Assembly: GCF_030269485.1 (NCBI RefSeq)
Contig: NZ_BSTL01000036.1
Location: forward strand, 29,595 to 93,594
Length of the DNA: 64,000 bases
Direction of reading: 5' to 3'
Origin: Actinoplanes sp. NBRC 103695
GTDB lineage: Bacteria > Actinomycetota > Actinomycetes > Mycobacteriales > Micromonosporaceae
Below the pieces are notes generated by a model. It was not told where the DNA came from. It did not search any database and saw only the letters and a program-made list of their open reading frames with translations. Made by a program: the position numbers and the translations under genes. Below, one piece after another: positions 26,692-34,807 of the stretch (its first letter is position 1; each line of letters begins with the position of its first letter).

Positions 26692-26900
26692 TGCGCAGCC
26701 TCAGACTCCCGGATCGCGCAGGCCGTACCCGATCACGCGCATGCCGAAGGTCAACACCAGCGCCGGTCCGGGAGTCGATGTTGATGTCTTCTTCTCTGCA
26801 CTCGTCGCCCTGCTCCGCGAAGACCACGGTGTAGGGCTTGACCGGCTCCCTTCCGAAGGTGAGGGAGATGCCACTACACCCGGCAGGCCCGCACGGAACG
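26692..26900 (-). other. Spacer with a coding-like fragment of unknown origin
   Basis: Between the convergent ACAD and FkbH genes the minus strand reads SGISLTFGREPVKPYTVVFA and then EDINIDSRTGAGVDL, which looks like real protein rather than frame noise. It lacks a start at a sensible place and I cannot name the family, so it may be a gene remnant. A 9-bp inverted repeat (actcccgga at 26705, tccgggagt at 26767) could terminate one of the flanking genes. Confidence 0.3.
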
Positions 26901-27971
26901 CTAGAACGGATCTCCTGCTGGAGTGCTGAACCCGCCCGTCTTCGCGGGCACGGTGACAGTCAGATAGTCCGGGTACGAGCGCGGTGGACGCGGCGGCAAC
27001 ACCAGGGTGCGTACGCCGTCAGCATCCGGGTCGCCGACGGGTTGCAGCCCGGCCAGCCGGTACACCTTGTACATGGGCGCGTTCACCTCGGTGGCGAGGA
27101 AATCAGCGGTCAGCTGGACCCCGTCCTCCGCGCACCGCCGTTCCAGATACGTCAGCATGGTTCCGCCGATGTTGCGGCCCATGACGCGGCAGGACATCAG
27201 GAACAACCGGATACGCCACTCCGACACACCGCGGGCGACCACGGCAAGACCGATCGTGCCGTACGAACCGAACCGATCCTGCAGTTCGGCGACCAGGACG
27301 AGGTGGTCAGGAGAATCGATCAGCCGCGCCAGCTCCTGGGGTGTGAAGGTCACGCCGGTGGTGTTGAGCTGGTGGGTGCGCTCGGTGAGTTCGGCGGCCC
27401 GCTCCAGGTGCTCGATCGTCGCCGTCGAGAGATCGACCCTCATGTCCAGGGAGCGGAGGAACTCCAGGCGCGGACCCTGAAAGGACTTCTCGAAATCGTT
27501 GCGTTGCTCGGCCTGCCGATACAGAGCACGCCGGTTGCGGCCGTCCGCGGTGATCGGGCGATTCAGGTCGGGCCGCCGCAGGAGCCCGGGCAGGTCTTCA
27601 GGGCCGGCGCAGCGGACCTGCGGATGACTGAACGACACCTCCGCCCGTTCGAACTCGGAGTCGTCGATGAACAGTACGGCGTCGAGTGCTACGTCGAGTC
27701 GTTGTGCGATCTCCGCCACCAGGTCCGACTTGGGCTGCCAAGAGATCTGCGGCGCCAGGAAGTAGTCGTGGAGGCCAAGCCGGGACAGCTCAGCGAGCGC
27801 CGGGCCCGAGGCATTCTTGCTCGCGACCGACTGGAGGATGCCACGCTGGTCGAGGGTCTCGATCGCTTCTCGGACCTCGGTGCTGAGCCGGACCCCGCGG
27901 CCCTCCGCCAGCGTCCCGGCCCAGACGGTGTCGTCGAGGTCCCAGATCACGCACTTGATCAGGCCGGTCAT
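26901..27971 (-). CDS. FkbH-type HAD protein, glyceryl-ACP synthase
   Basis: FkbH enzymes dephosphorylate 1,3-bisphosphoglycerate and load the glyceryl group onto an ACP. The 356-aa protein has the HAD nucleophile motif WDLDDTVWAGTLAEG, the ASKNASG and LFIDDSEFE motifs, and a C-terminal GNAT-like domain (about 190-330) with RVMGRNIGGTMLTYL. It overlaps the upstream ACP gene (ATGA), the natural acceptor. No FkbK or FkbG homologue is nearby, so methoxymalonyl-ACP is unlikely. Glyceryl, hydroxymalonyl or a tetronate-type use remain open. Confidence 0.9.
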   Translation of the reverse strand: MTGLIKCVIWDLDDTVWAGTLAEGRGVRLSTEVREAIETLDQRGILQSVASKNASGPALAELSRLGLHDYFLAPQISWQPKSDLVAEIAQRLDVALDAVLFIDDSEFERAEVSFSHPQVRCAGPEDLPGLLRRPDLNRPITADGRNRRALYRQAEQRNDFEKSFQGPRLEFLRSLDMRVDLSTATIEHLERAAELTERTHQLNTTGVTFTPQELARLIDSPDHLVLVAELQDRFGSYGTIGLAVVARGVSEWRIRLFLMSCRVMGRNIGGTMLTYLERRCAEDGVQLTADFLATEVNAPMYKVYRLAGLQPVGDPDADGVRTLVLPPRPPRSYPDYLTVTVPAKTGGFSTPAGDPF

Positions 27972-28231
27972 CGTCCGCTCTCCCCGAGCTTCCGTCTGAC
28001 CAGCCGAACCATGGCTTCAGGCGTTTCGAAATTGTCGGGGTCGAGGTCCTCGTCGGATATCTCGACGCCGAACCGGTCCTCGATGAACGCGACGAGTTCG
28101 ACGGTGGCCATCGAGTCGAGGAGCCCGTCGGTCATCAGCCGGGTGCCCTCCCCGAGCCGGTCGACGTCGCCGACGACCTTCCCGAGGAACTCCGTGAGCA
28201 CACCTGAGATGTCGTCCTCTGCGGCGTTCAT
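27968..28231 (-). CDS. Acyl carrier protein (glyceryl acceptor)
   Basis: An 87-aa ACP with the phosphopantetheine site GLLDSMATVELV (Ser at about 41) and a four-helix pattern (FIEDRFGVEISDEDLDPDNF). It is coupled to the FkbH gene by ATGA overlap and has AGGAAGG ahead of its ATG. It is one of three free-standing ACPs in the cluster and the likely carrier for the glyceryl unit. Confidence 0.93.
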   Translation of the reverse strand: MNAAEDDISGVLTEFLGKVVGDVDRLGEGTRLMTDGLLDSMATVELVAFIEDRFGVEISDEDLDPDNFETPEAMVRLVRRKLGESGR

Positions 28232-28880
28232 CGCGAACCTTCCTGTCGATCACATCGGCTTCGACGGGTCCTCAACGGCCCGGCTCGGGGCGGCGAGCGC
28301 GCACTTCGGCGACGAGAAAATTGCTTAGAGAACCTCGCGACGGTCGTTCTCATCGCGGATCTGGCAGCCTTCTGATCCCCAGCGATGCCGCAGAACCATC
28401 GTTTTTCGGCGAGCAGGAAACCGGTGTCACCTTAGGCAGGACCTTTCCCCTGCCAGTCACGCCCGTCCAGTTATCTCGTGGAACCGTGCGTCGGCACTGT
28501 AAACGACACCTTCCGGCGCGCAGAACACTCTCAATGCATCGACCGACGTATTTTCGCATGAGCACCGTCAAGCTGGCAACACGTTGCCGATAAGGCATCT
28601 CGGACACTCGACATACTGGACCGCCGACAATGCAGTCACTAGAGTTGCCGATCATGCGACATGAGCTACCACTGTGGACGCGGTGCGCCGCGATGCGGCA
28701 TTCTCCGTCACCGGAGCGCACGCCGGGGCTCAGCCGTCGCCGAGGGCCTGCCTTGCCGGCCAGCGATCTGCGGTGGCCAACCCGAGCGGAGACGGTTCCG
28801 GGCGGGTCGCCGGCCAGAAATCTCGACAAACGCGTTGACCTGAAACGCATCCATGGCATGCCGCTCGCCGGAGGCCTCCG
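28232..28880. other. Divergent promoter region, no gene
   Basis: This 650-bp spacer separates the leftward ACP-FkbH pair from the rightward VOC gene. No frame has protein-like content. The middle (about 28300-28620) is markedly less GC-rich than the genes, consistent with promoters or an operator, but no specific site was identified. Confidence 0.5.
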
Positions 28881-29300
28881 ATGATTCTCGGCATCGACCA
28901 CGTCGGGCTGCGCCTGGCCGACCCCGCGGCGGCCCATGATGCGTTCGTCGCACTGGGGATGGGCCGGACCGACAGCGGGTCAGCCGAAGCGTTCGGCGTG
29001 AACTGCGAATTCTGGGGTTTCAGTGGCGAGGCGCCATTCGTGGAACTGGTGGCGCCGGCCGTGCCGGACTCTGCCGTGAGTGGTCCTCTGGAACGCGAGG
29101 GCCCGGGCCTTTATCACATCGCCTTCACGGTGGACGATCTTGACATAGAGACGAGGCGGCTCCGGACGAACGGATTCAGCCCGGTCAGGGTGACACCCTG
29201 TGCCGGCGCGCGAAAAGGAATGACAGTTACGTTCCTTTACCTTCGTCAACCCGTCGGACTGCTGATCGAGCTGGTGCACTACGCCGATCCGTCGCATTAG
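28881..29300 (+). CDS. VOC-family (glyoxalase/epimerase-like) protein
   Basis: A 139-aa vicinal-oxygen-chelate protein with the paired beta-alpha-beta modules. Likely metal ligands are His7 (GIDHVG), Glu in PFVELV, His in GLYHIAFTVDD and Glu in GLLIELVHY. This ligand pattern is that of methylmalonyl-CoA epimerase relatives and related lyases. GGAGG precedes the ATG. As a single small gene facing away from the FkbH pair it could be an epimerase for a cluster intermediate or a resistance protein; no choice is possible from sequence. Confidence 0.8.
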   Translation: MILGIDHVGLRLADPAAAHDAFVALGMGRTDSGSAEAFGVNCEFWGFSGEAPFVELVAPAVPDSAVSGPLEREGPGLYHIAFTVDDLDIETRRLRTNGFSPVRVTPCAGARKGMTVTFLYLRQPVGLLIELVHYADPSH

Positions 29301-29394
29301 CAAGTCTGCACAGAACCCGGAGTATTCACACTCGTCCCGACCGGACCAACCTTTCTACCGCCTTTGCGGAACGACGCACTGGACGCCGGGCCGT

Positions 29395-30294
29395 TCAGCG
29401 CCGAGTGAAGAAGTAGGTCCGCGCCTGCTCGGGATCGACGTCCACCACCCGGCCGGCGGTCACCGACGCGGCCATCTGCTCCAGCGAGCACTCGCCGAAG
29501 AGGAAGCGGCCCAGCGTCGCCGACTCGACTCCGGGATGCTTGGTCTCGAAGTAGCGCAGGCTCTGCTTCAAGCCGTCGAGTTTGTCCGCCGCCAGGGGGG
29601 TCTCCAGGTGGTACACCCTGGCGCTCGGCGCGTAGTGGAACGACACCCCCGCCCGGTGCAATCGCAGCCCGAGTTCCAGATCCTCCAGGCCCCACTGCTG
29701 GAAACCCTCGTCGAAGCCGCCCACCCGGTCGGCGTCGGCGCGCCGGAACGAGACGTTGCGGCCGACGAAGCAGAGCCACGGGATCGGCTGGGCCCTCGGG
29801 TCGCGGTCGAACAGTGTCAGGGTCTGCGCGGCGAAGTAGTCCCGGCGGCTGCGGCGGTGCAGCCGCTCCCACCGGCCCTCGGTGGCCTCGGCGAGGATGA
29901 CGCGGTTCTCCGGGGTGGTCAGGTCGGCGAGGTACGTGTTGTACCGGTCCCCCACGACGACCGCAGCGCCGTGCCGGCGGTGGGTGTCCAGGTGCTCGGC
30001 GACGAAACCGGTGCCGAAGAGGACGTCGTCGTCGATGCACAGCACGATCTCCGCCGACGAGGCCTTGATGCCGGTGTTGCGTGCTCCGGCGCAGCCCGTC
30101 TGCCGTTGCCGGACCAGGCGGATCGGCAGGTCGCCGTGCCCCTCCAAGCTGGAGGTGAGGTCGACCACGGAGCCGTCGTCGACGACGACGGCCTCGAAGC
30201 CGCCGGCCACGCCCTGTTGCGCGGCGAGGGCGGCCAGCACCAGCCGCAGCCGGTCCGGCCGGTTGTGGGTGATCACCACGACCGAGACGTCCAT
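29395..30294 (-). CDS. Family 2 (GT-A) glycosyltransferase
   Basis: The 299-aa protein begins DVSVVVITHNRPDRL and has VVVDDGS, CAGARNTGI and the DxD-like CIDDDVLFG; later FVGRNVSFRRA and GGFDEGFQQWGLEDLELGLR match the acceptor-side ED motif. It is a cytosolic inverting GT2, probably acting on a nucleotide sugar and a pathway intermediate. GAAAGGAACAGG precedes the ATG. A second GT2 at 31928 has the same plan (GGFDETYRGWGIEDTDLGYR), so two similar sugars or two steps may be involved. Confidence 0.9.
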   Translation of the reverse strand: MDVSVVVITHNRPDRLRLVLAALAAQQGVAGGFEAVVVDDGSVVDLTSSLEGHGDLPIRLVRQRQTGCAGARNTGIKASSAEIVLCIDDDVLFGTGFVAEHLDTHRRHGAAVVVGDRYNTYLADLTTPENRVILAEATEGRWERLHRRSRRDYFAAQTLTLFDRDPRAQPIPWLCFVGRNVSFRRADADRVGGFDEGFQQWGLEDLELGLRLHRAGVSFHYAPSARVYHLETPLAADKLDGLKQSLRYFETKHPGVESATLGRFLFGECSLEQMAASVTAGRVVDVDPEQARTYFFTRR

Positions 30295-30463
30295 CCTGTT
30301 CCTTTCTTCACGTCAGGCCGCAGTAACGTGCGGGCCCAGCGCACGCTGTTGCCAATTGGCTGTGCAGAGCCGCGGTCCGGGCCCGGACGGCGAGATCGGT
30401 GACGCCGGCCCGTCCGGCTCGCGGTGCAGGGTCTCGGACCAGTGCATCGAGGGAACAGCCCGG

Positions 30464-31648
30464 TCACCAGCGGACCGGCAGGGCACGCAGGCCGTGGATG
30501 AGCATCTCGGCGCGGAAGGCGAGCTGATCCTCGGACACGACCGGCCGGAGCCCGGGCAGACGCGACATCACCTCGGCCACGGCCAGTTCGGTCTGGGCAA
30601 CCGCGACCGGCGCGCCCAGGCAGCGGTGGATCCCGTGGCCGAACGCCAGATGCGGGCGCATGTCACGGGTTATGTCGAAGGTGTCGGCGTCGGGGAACTC
30701 GGCCGGGTCGCGGTTCGCGGTCGGCAGGTTGAGCACGACCGCCTCACCGGCTCGTACCCGCTGCCCGGCGACGTCGACGTCCTTGACCGCCACCCGGGCG
30801 ATGCCGTATTGCACCAAGGTCCAGTATCTCAGCGCTTCGTGCACGGCGGCCTTGGCCCAGCGGGGTGGGTCCTCGCGTACGAGAGCGGCCTGTTCCGGGT
30901 CTCGCAGCAGCGAGAACATCGTCAGCCCGGTCAGCGCCGGGGTGGTCTCGGACCCGGCGATGATCACCAGGTTGGCGACGCCGACCAGATCGTCCAGGGT
31001 GAATCCCTCGTCGGTGCCGAGGTGGACGGCGAGCAGCCCGAGCAGATTGTCGCCGCCGCGGTCGGCCGCCTCCGGGATCGCCCGGCGCAGGTACTGAGTC
31101 ATCCGCCCGGCTGCGGCCTTGCGCCGGGCCGGTGAGGCGTCGAAGGTCTGCAGCTCGCGGACCACGTCGAGGAAGAACTCGGCGTCGGAGCCGGGGGTGC
31201 CGAGCATCTGCGAGGCGACGGCCATGTTCAGCGGCACGGCCAGGCCGGCGATCAGGTCAGCCGGTGGCCCGGTGTCGATCAGCCGGTCGACCAGGTCGAG
31301 GACGGTTTCACGCATGGCCGGGATCATCCGGCGCACCCGGCCCGGCGTGAACTGCGCCGAGACCAGTTGCCGCAGCCGGGTGTGCTCCGGCGGGTCCATG
31401 GTGAGGAAATGGCCGGGCGTGCGGTGTTTCGAGGCCATCGGCATCGCCGGGAAACCGTCGACGGTGTCGTCGGCGCTGAAGTCGTCGCTGCTGGCGAGGA
31501 TCTCCCGGGTCGCCTGGAACCCGTTGACCAGCCAGGCGTCGCCGCCGTAGCTCAGCGGGCACCGGCTCATCGTCCCGGCCTCGCGGTACTCGGCCGGCGG
31601 ATGGTCGGGGGTTCGCCGCGGGATCGGGAAGGCCGGTCGGGTGGTCAC
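30464..31648 (-). CDS. Cytochrome P450
   Basis: A 394-aa class I P450: I-helix VIIAGSETTPA, K-helix HEALRY, heme loop AFGHGIHRCLGAPVAVAQ. The GTG start at 31648 overlaps the stop of the 49-aa ORF upstream, so translation is coupled. It is a tailoring oxidase of the cluster; the substrate is unknown. The N-terminus is short (RPAFPIPRRTP) with no membrane anchor. Confidence 0.92.
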   Translation of the reverse strand: MTTRPAFPIPRRTPDHPPAEYREAGTMSRCPLSYGGDAWLVNGFQATREILASSDDFSADDTVDGFPAMPMASKHRTPGHFLTMDPPEHTRLRQLVSAQFTPGRVRRMIPAMRETVLDLVDRLIDTGPPADLIAGLAVPLNMAVASQMLGTPGSDAEFFLDVVRELQTFDASPARRKAAAGRMTQYLRRAIPEAADRGGDNLLGLLAVHLGTDEGFTLDDLVGVANLVIIAGSETTPALTGLTMFSLLRDPEQAALVREDPPRWAKAAVHEALRYWTLVQYGIARVAVKDVDVAGQRVRAGEAVVLNLPTANRDPAEFPDADTFDITRDMRPHLAFGHGIHRCLGAPVAVAQTELAVAEVMSRLPGLRPVVSEDQLAFRAEMLIHGLRALPVRW

Positions 31649-31794
31649 GCCGGCACGCTCATCGCGGTCGGCCCGTCGTAGGCGCGGTCCAGGCAGGCGC
31701 GGTCCGGGCCCCGGCGCCGTCCGTTCTTCAGGTCCCGGCTGAAGTACCGCACCTCGAACGATGACCGGTACAGAAATTTGTCGCTCTCCGGCAT
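31645..31794 (-). CDS. 49-aa ORF sharing its N-terminus with the PhyH dioxygenase at 57369
   Basis: The product starts MPESDKFLYRSSFEVRYFSR, closely matching the start of the phytanoyl-CoA dioxygenase at 58379 (MSEADQFLHRSSSEIPYFSR). It continues DLKNGRRRG, which resembles the later RDLKKSRPL after a 12-residue gap. The rest of the dioxygenase is absent and the frame ends at a TGA overlapping the P450 GTG. It is probably the stump of a second PhyH gene, retained because its stop couples the P450. A genuine small protein cannot be excluded. Confidence 0.55.
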   Translation of the reverse strand: MPESDKFLYRSSFEVRYFSRDLKNGRRRGPDRACLDRAYDGPTAMSVPA

Positions 31795-31927
31795 GACAAC
31801 GCTCCCAAGTGGCGGCCCGGACCGTGCAGCCCGATCTGTGGATTGCGGCTCGCACTGCGGTCCTGGCATCGGCGATGCTGTTGAACACCTTGATCCTCGA
31901 GGCGGGACCTTCGCCCGCTTCACCCGG

Positions 31928-33001
31928 TCAGCCGGTCGGCAACGGCGCCGCCGCGCAGTACAAATTCGGTGGCGCGACAACGTCGGAAGGCGACGGAGGC
32001 AACGCCGACGCGTAGAGCCTGAGAATCTCGTCGCGTACCGTCGGCGACTCGACCGCGCTGATCTCATGGAACAGCTGATTGATCTGCAGCAGGCCGTGCT
32101 TACGGGTAACGAACTGCCAGTACAGATAAGTCTCGAGGGTGCCGTGGTTGCGACAGAAGTGCTCCGCATTACGCAGCAGTTCCGCCCCGCGACGCCGGAC
32201 CGCGAACTCGACGGCTCCGTCGCCCTGGGGATGCAACTGGTGCAGATTCACCGCGTCGACGTCGAAGACAGTGCGAAGGCCGTGCCGATGCAGGCGGTAA
32301 CCCAGATCAGTGTCCTCGATGCCCCAGCCGCGGTAGGTCTCGTCGAATCCGCCGATGTCAGCCAGCGCCTCCGGGCTGACCGAGAGGTTGCCCGTGGTCA
32401 CCAGCGTCCACGGCAGTGCGTATCCCCTGAGTTCCGGGGAGAACATGTGCACGATGTCCGGGTGGTTGTCGTAGTCGTGGCTGAGATCGATGCGCGCCGC
32501 CGTGGAGGTGAAGTCCTCGATGAGGTCGGAGGGTTCGATCAGCCGTTGATCTGCGGAGCCGCCGCTGGACCACTCGGGAAATCTGTCGTGCAGCAGGGCC
32601 CTCTCGGCGTCGTCGGCGGTCAGCCGGCCGCCGCCCTTCCAGACCGTCGCGACGCGACGTTTCCAGCCGATGGCCAGCGTGCCGGGGTCATGGCCGGCAT
32701 GGCGCCGCACGAGATCGGGAGTGGCGATGCAACAGTCGTCGACGAACAGCACCCTGTCGCCGTCGGCAGCCTGCAACCCGTGGTTGCGCGCGGCCGCTCG
32801 GCCACCGTGCGGCGGCGTCAGGTAAGTGATGCCGAAGTGGCGCCGGTAGGCCGCCACCAGGTCGCGGGTGGAAGGATCACCCCCGTCATTCACGAGGATC
32901 AGTTCGAAGTCCTGGTGCGTCTGCCGCACCAGCGAGGCGAGGGTGTATTCTAGATACTCGTTCTTGCCGTAGGTCGGCATCACCACGCTGACCGAGGTCA
33001 T
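31928..33001 (-). CDS. Family 2 (GT-A) glycosyltransferase
   Basis: A 357-aa GT2: SVSVVMPTYGKNEYLEYTLA, LILVNDGG, RAAARNHGL, the DxD-like FVDDCCIA, and GGFDETYRGWGIEDTDLGYR for acceptor and base positions. It is longer than the GT2 at 29395 by a C-terminal helical extension (about 290-357). It should act in the cytosol on a nucleotide sugar. It is the second of three glycosyltransferases in the cluster. Confidence 0.9.
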   Translation of the reverse strand: MTSVSVVMPTYGKNEYLEYTLASLVRQTHQDFELILVNDGGDPSTRDLVAAYRRHFGITYLTPPHGGRAAARNHGLQAADGDRVLFVDDCCIATPDLVRRHAGHDPGTLAIGWKRRVATVWKGGGRLTADDAERALLHDRFPEWSSGGSADQRLIEPSDLIEDFTSTAARIDLSHDYDNHPDIVHMFSPELRGYALPWTLVTTGNLSVSPEALADIGGFDETYRGWGIEDTDLGYRLHRHGLRTVFDVDAVNLHQLHPQGDGAVEFAVRRRGAELLRNAEHFCRNHGTLETYLYWQFVTRKHGLLQINQLFHEISAVESPTVRDEILRLYASALPPSPSDVVAPPNLYCAAAPLPTG

Positions 33002-33078
33002 ACCGGCCCGCTCCTCCCGCCGCCCTCCGGCGGACGTATGCGTGTCACGAGATTCCTCCCGGCTTGGCTGCGTTGCGG

Positions 33079-33927
33079 TCAGGACTGCCGGACGTGCATG
33101 CGTTGCCGGCCCAGCGCCTCGATCTCCAACTCGATGAGATCACCGGCACGCAGGTAAGGCTTCGGGTCGGGCCGGCCCAGGGCCACCCCGGACGGCGTGC
33201 CGGTACTTATGACGTCGCCCGGGTACAGCACCATGAACTGACTGAGGTAGTGCACCAGGTGGTCGACCGGGAAGATCATGTTCTTGGTGTTGCCCGCCTG
33301 CCGTTCCTTGCCGTTGACCCACAACCGCATGTCGAGCGCATGCGGATCCGGCACCTCGTCCGGAGTGACGAGCCAGGGGCCGAGAGGGCTGAATGTCTCA
33401 CACGACTTGCCCTTGTCCCACTGTCCGCCGCGTTCCAGCTGGAACTCCCGTTCGGACACGTCATTGGCCAGCACATACCCGCCGACACAAGCCCACGCCT
33501 CGGCGGGCGACGTGAGGTATCGAGCAGTGCGGCCGATGACCACTGCCAGTTCCACCTCCCAGTCGGTCTTGGTGCTGTTGCGCGGGATCAGCAGATCGTC
33601 GAACGGACCGGCCACCGTGTCGGCCGCCTTGAGGAAGATCACCGGCTCCTCCGGCTCCCAGGCACCGGTCTCACTGACGTGATCGCGGTAGTTCAGTCCG
33701 ACTCCGACGATCTTTCCTACCCGGATCGGCGAGCCGGTCCGAGCGTCGTCGGCGACGACGGGCAAGACGCCTGCGTCGAGCGCGGACCGGGCCCGTTCCG
33801 GGCCTCCGGACGCCAGGAAAGCACCGTCCACGTCCGGCGTTATCGAGCTGAGGTCATACCGGTGGCCATCCTCCGCGAGCAGGGCGGGCCGTTCCCCGCC
33901 GGGTCTTCCGATGCGCAGAAATCTCAT
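33079..33927 (-). CDS. Fumarylacetoacetate hydrolase-family protein
   Basis: A 282-aa FAH-fold enzyme. The motif GVGLNYRDHVSETG, the metal-binding DWEVELAVVIGR (ExE) and ANDVSERE (Asp), and PGDVISTGTPSGVALG are all present. Members hydrolyse C-C bonds in 1,3-diketo acids, decarboxylate oxaloacetate or act as hydratases. ATG 33927 has GGAG at 5 nt; a GTG at 33933 is too close. In this cluster it may process a beta-keto or pyruvyl intermediate. The specific reaction is unknown. Confidence 0.87.
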   Translation of the reverse strand: MRFLRIGRPGGERPALLAEDGHRYDLSSITPDVDGAFLASGGPERARSALDAGVLPVVADDARTGSPIRVGKIVGVGLNYRDHVSETGAWEPEEPVIFLKAADTVAGPFDDLLIPRNSTKTDWEVELAVVIGRTARYLTSPAEAWACVGGYVLANDVSEREFQLERGGQWDKGKSCETFSPLGPWLVTPDEVPDPHALDMRLWVNGKERQAGNTKNMIFPVDHLVHYLSQFMVLYPGDVISTGTPSGVALGRPDPKPYLRAGDLIELEIEALGRQRMHVRQS

Positions 33928-34049
33928 GGCCACTCCGTCTCGGCGTGCATCGAGGCGTGCAGGCAGGAGGTGAGGATGATGACGATGGCGCTCATCCCGT
34001 CGATTGACACGGAGGCCCGGCCGGCCGGCGCCTCATCGCTGCGGCGCCG

Positions 34050-34304
34050 TCAACGGTTGGCGATGACGTAGTCGGCCATCTTCCCGACCGAGTTGAAGTT
34101 CTCCACCACCAGTTCCTCGTCCGGGATGGCGATCGCGAACTGTTCCTCGAGCCAGACCAGAAGCTCCAGGATGCCCAGCGAGTCGAAACCGGCGAAGTCC
34201 CGGAGGTCCATGTGGTCGTCGATCACGGTCACCTCGCGGGACTCGGGCACCACCTCGCGCAGCCGTTCCACGACGGTCTCGACGACCTCTTTACGCTCGA
34301 TCAT
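34050..34304 (-). CDS. Acyl carrier protein
   Basis: An 84-aa ACP with the attachment site FAGFDSLGILELLVWLEEQF and the IPDEELVVENFNSVG helix III region. GGGGAGA lies just before the ATG. It is the second of three discrete ACPs; its partners are not evident because neighbouring genes are FAH and glycosyltransferases. A short upstream frame (to 34498) ends overlapping its ATG but does not look like a gene. Confidence 0.93.
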   Translation of the reverse strand: MIERKEVVETVVERLREVVPESREVTVIDDHMDLRDFAGFDSLGILELLVWLEEQFAIAIPDEELVVENFNSVGKMADYVIANR

Positions 34305-34807
34305 TCTCCCCGTTTCTCCATTCTCGTGCGGCCGGAAGGCAGGAGCGGACGTCTCGCCGACGCCGGGATGCGAATGAGGATAACCACGGATCCGCTTCGC
34401 TGTCTGCCCCCTTTCAAATAGATCACAAAGGCGTTCGTGAATGTCTTACCGTCGGTCATCAGGCGCCAGAACTGGCTTCCAGGTTCCGGAACCGGCAATT
34501 TCCTCGGCTCTGAGCTGCGGATATGAGGATCTCGCCACCGGCACGGCCGGACTACAGGGTTGCGGGTGATCGCGGCATCGGGTTAACTGATCACATCGAT
34601 CCAGTGATCAGCTGGATACACGGGGCTCCATACGTCATCGGGCGTAATACCTTTGCGGCCACCTCGGCATTGTTGCCGCGGGGCCGTTCTACGCGGTCTG
34701 CGCTGACGGATTCGCGAGACCTCTCTTCAACTTGCACCGCAATTTCTCGTGTTCGTTATTCATGTGCACGAAACAATTGCACTGCCGACGATCGGGAGGT
34801 GCACGGG
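34305..34807. other. Divergent spacer ahead of the central biosynthetic operon
   Basis: About 500 bp between the leftward ACP and the rightward GT4. No convincing gene; the small minus-strand frame 34301-34498 contains MTDGKTFTNAFVIYLKGG but lacks family features. The segment 34560-34760 is relatively AT-rich and should hold the promoter of the long plus-strand operon. It includes the imperfect repeat tgatcacatcgatccagtgatca (written here as two halves, tgatcac and gtgatca, at about 34588-34612), a possible operator. Confidence 0.45.

Noticed and set aside
34301..34498. Minus-strand 65-aa frame ending at the ACP start codon
   Set aside because: No family resemblance or convincing SD; the overlap with the ACP ATG may be chance in a spacer.
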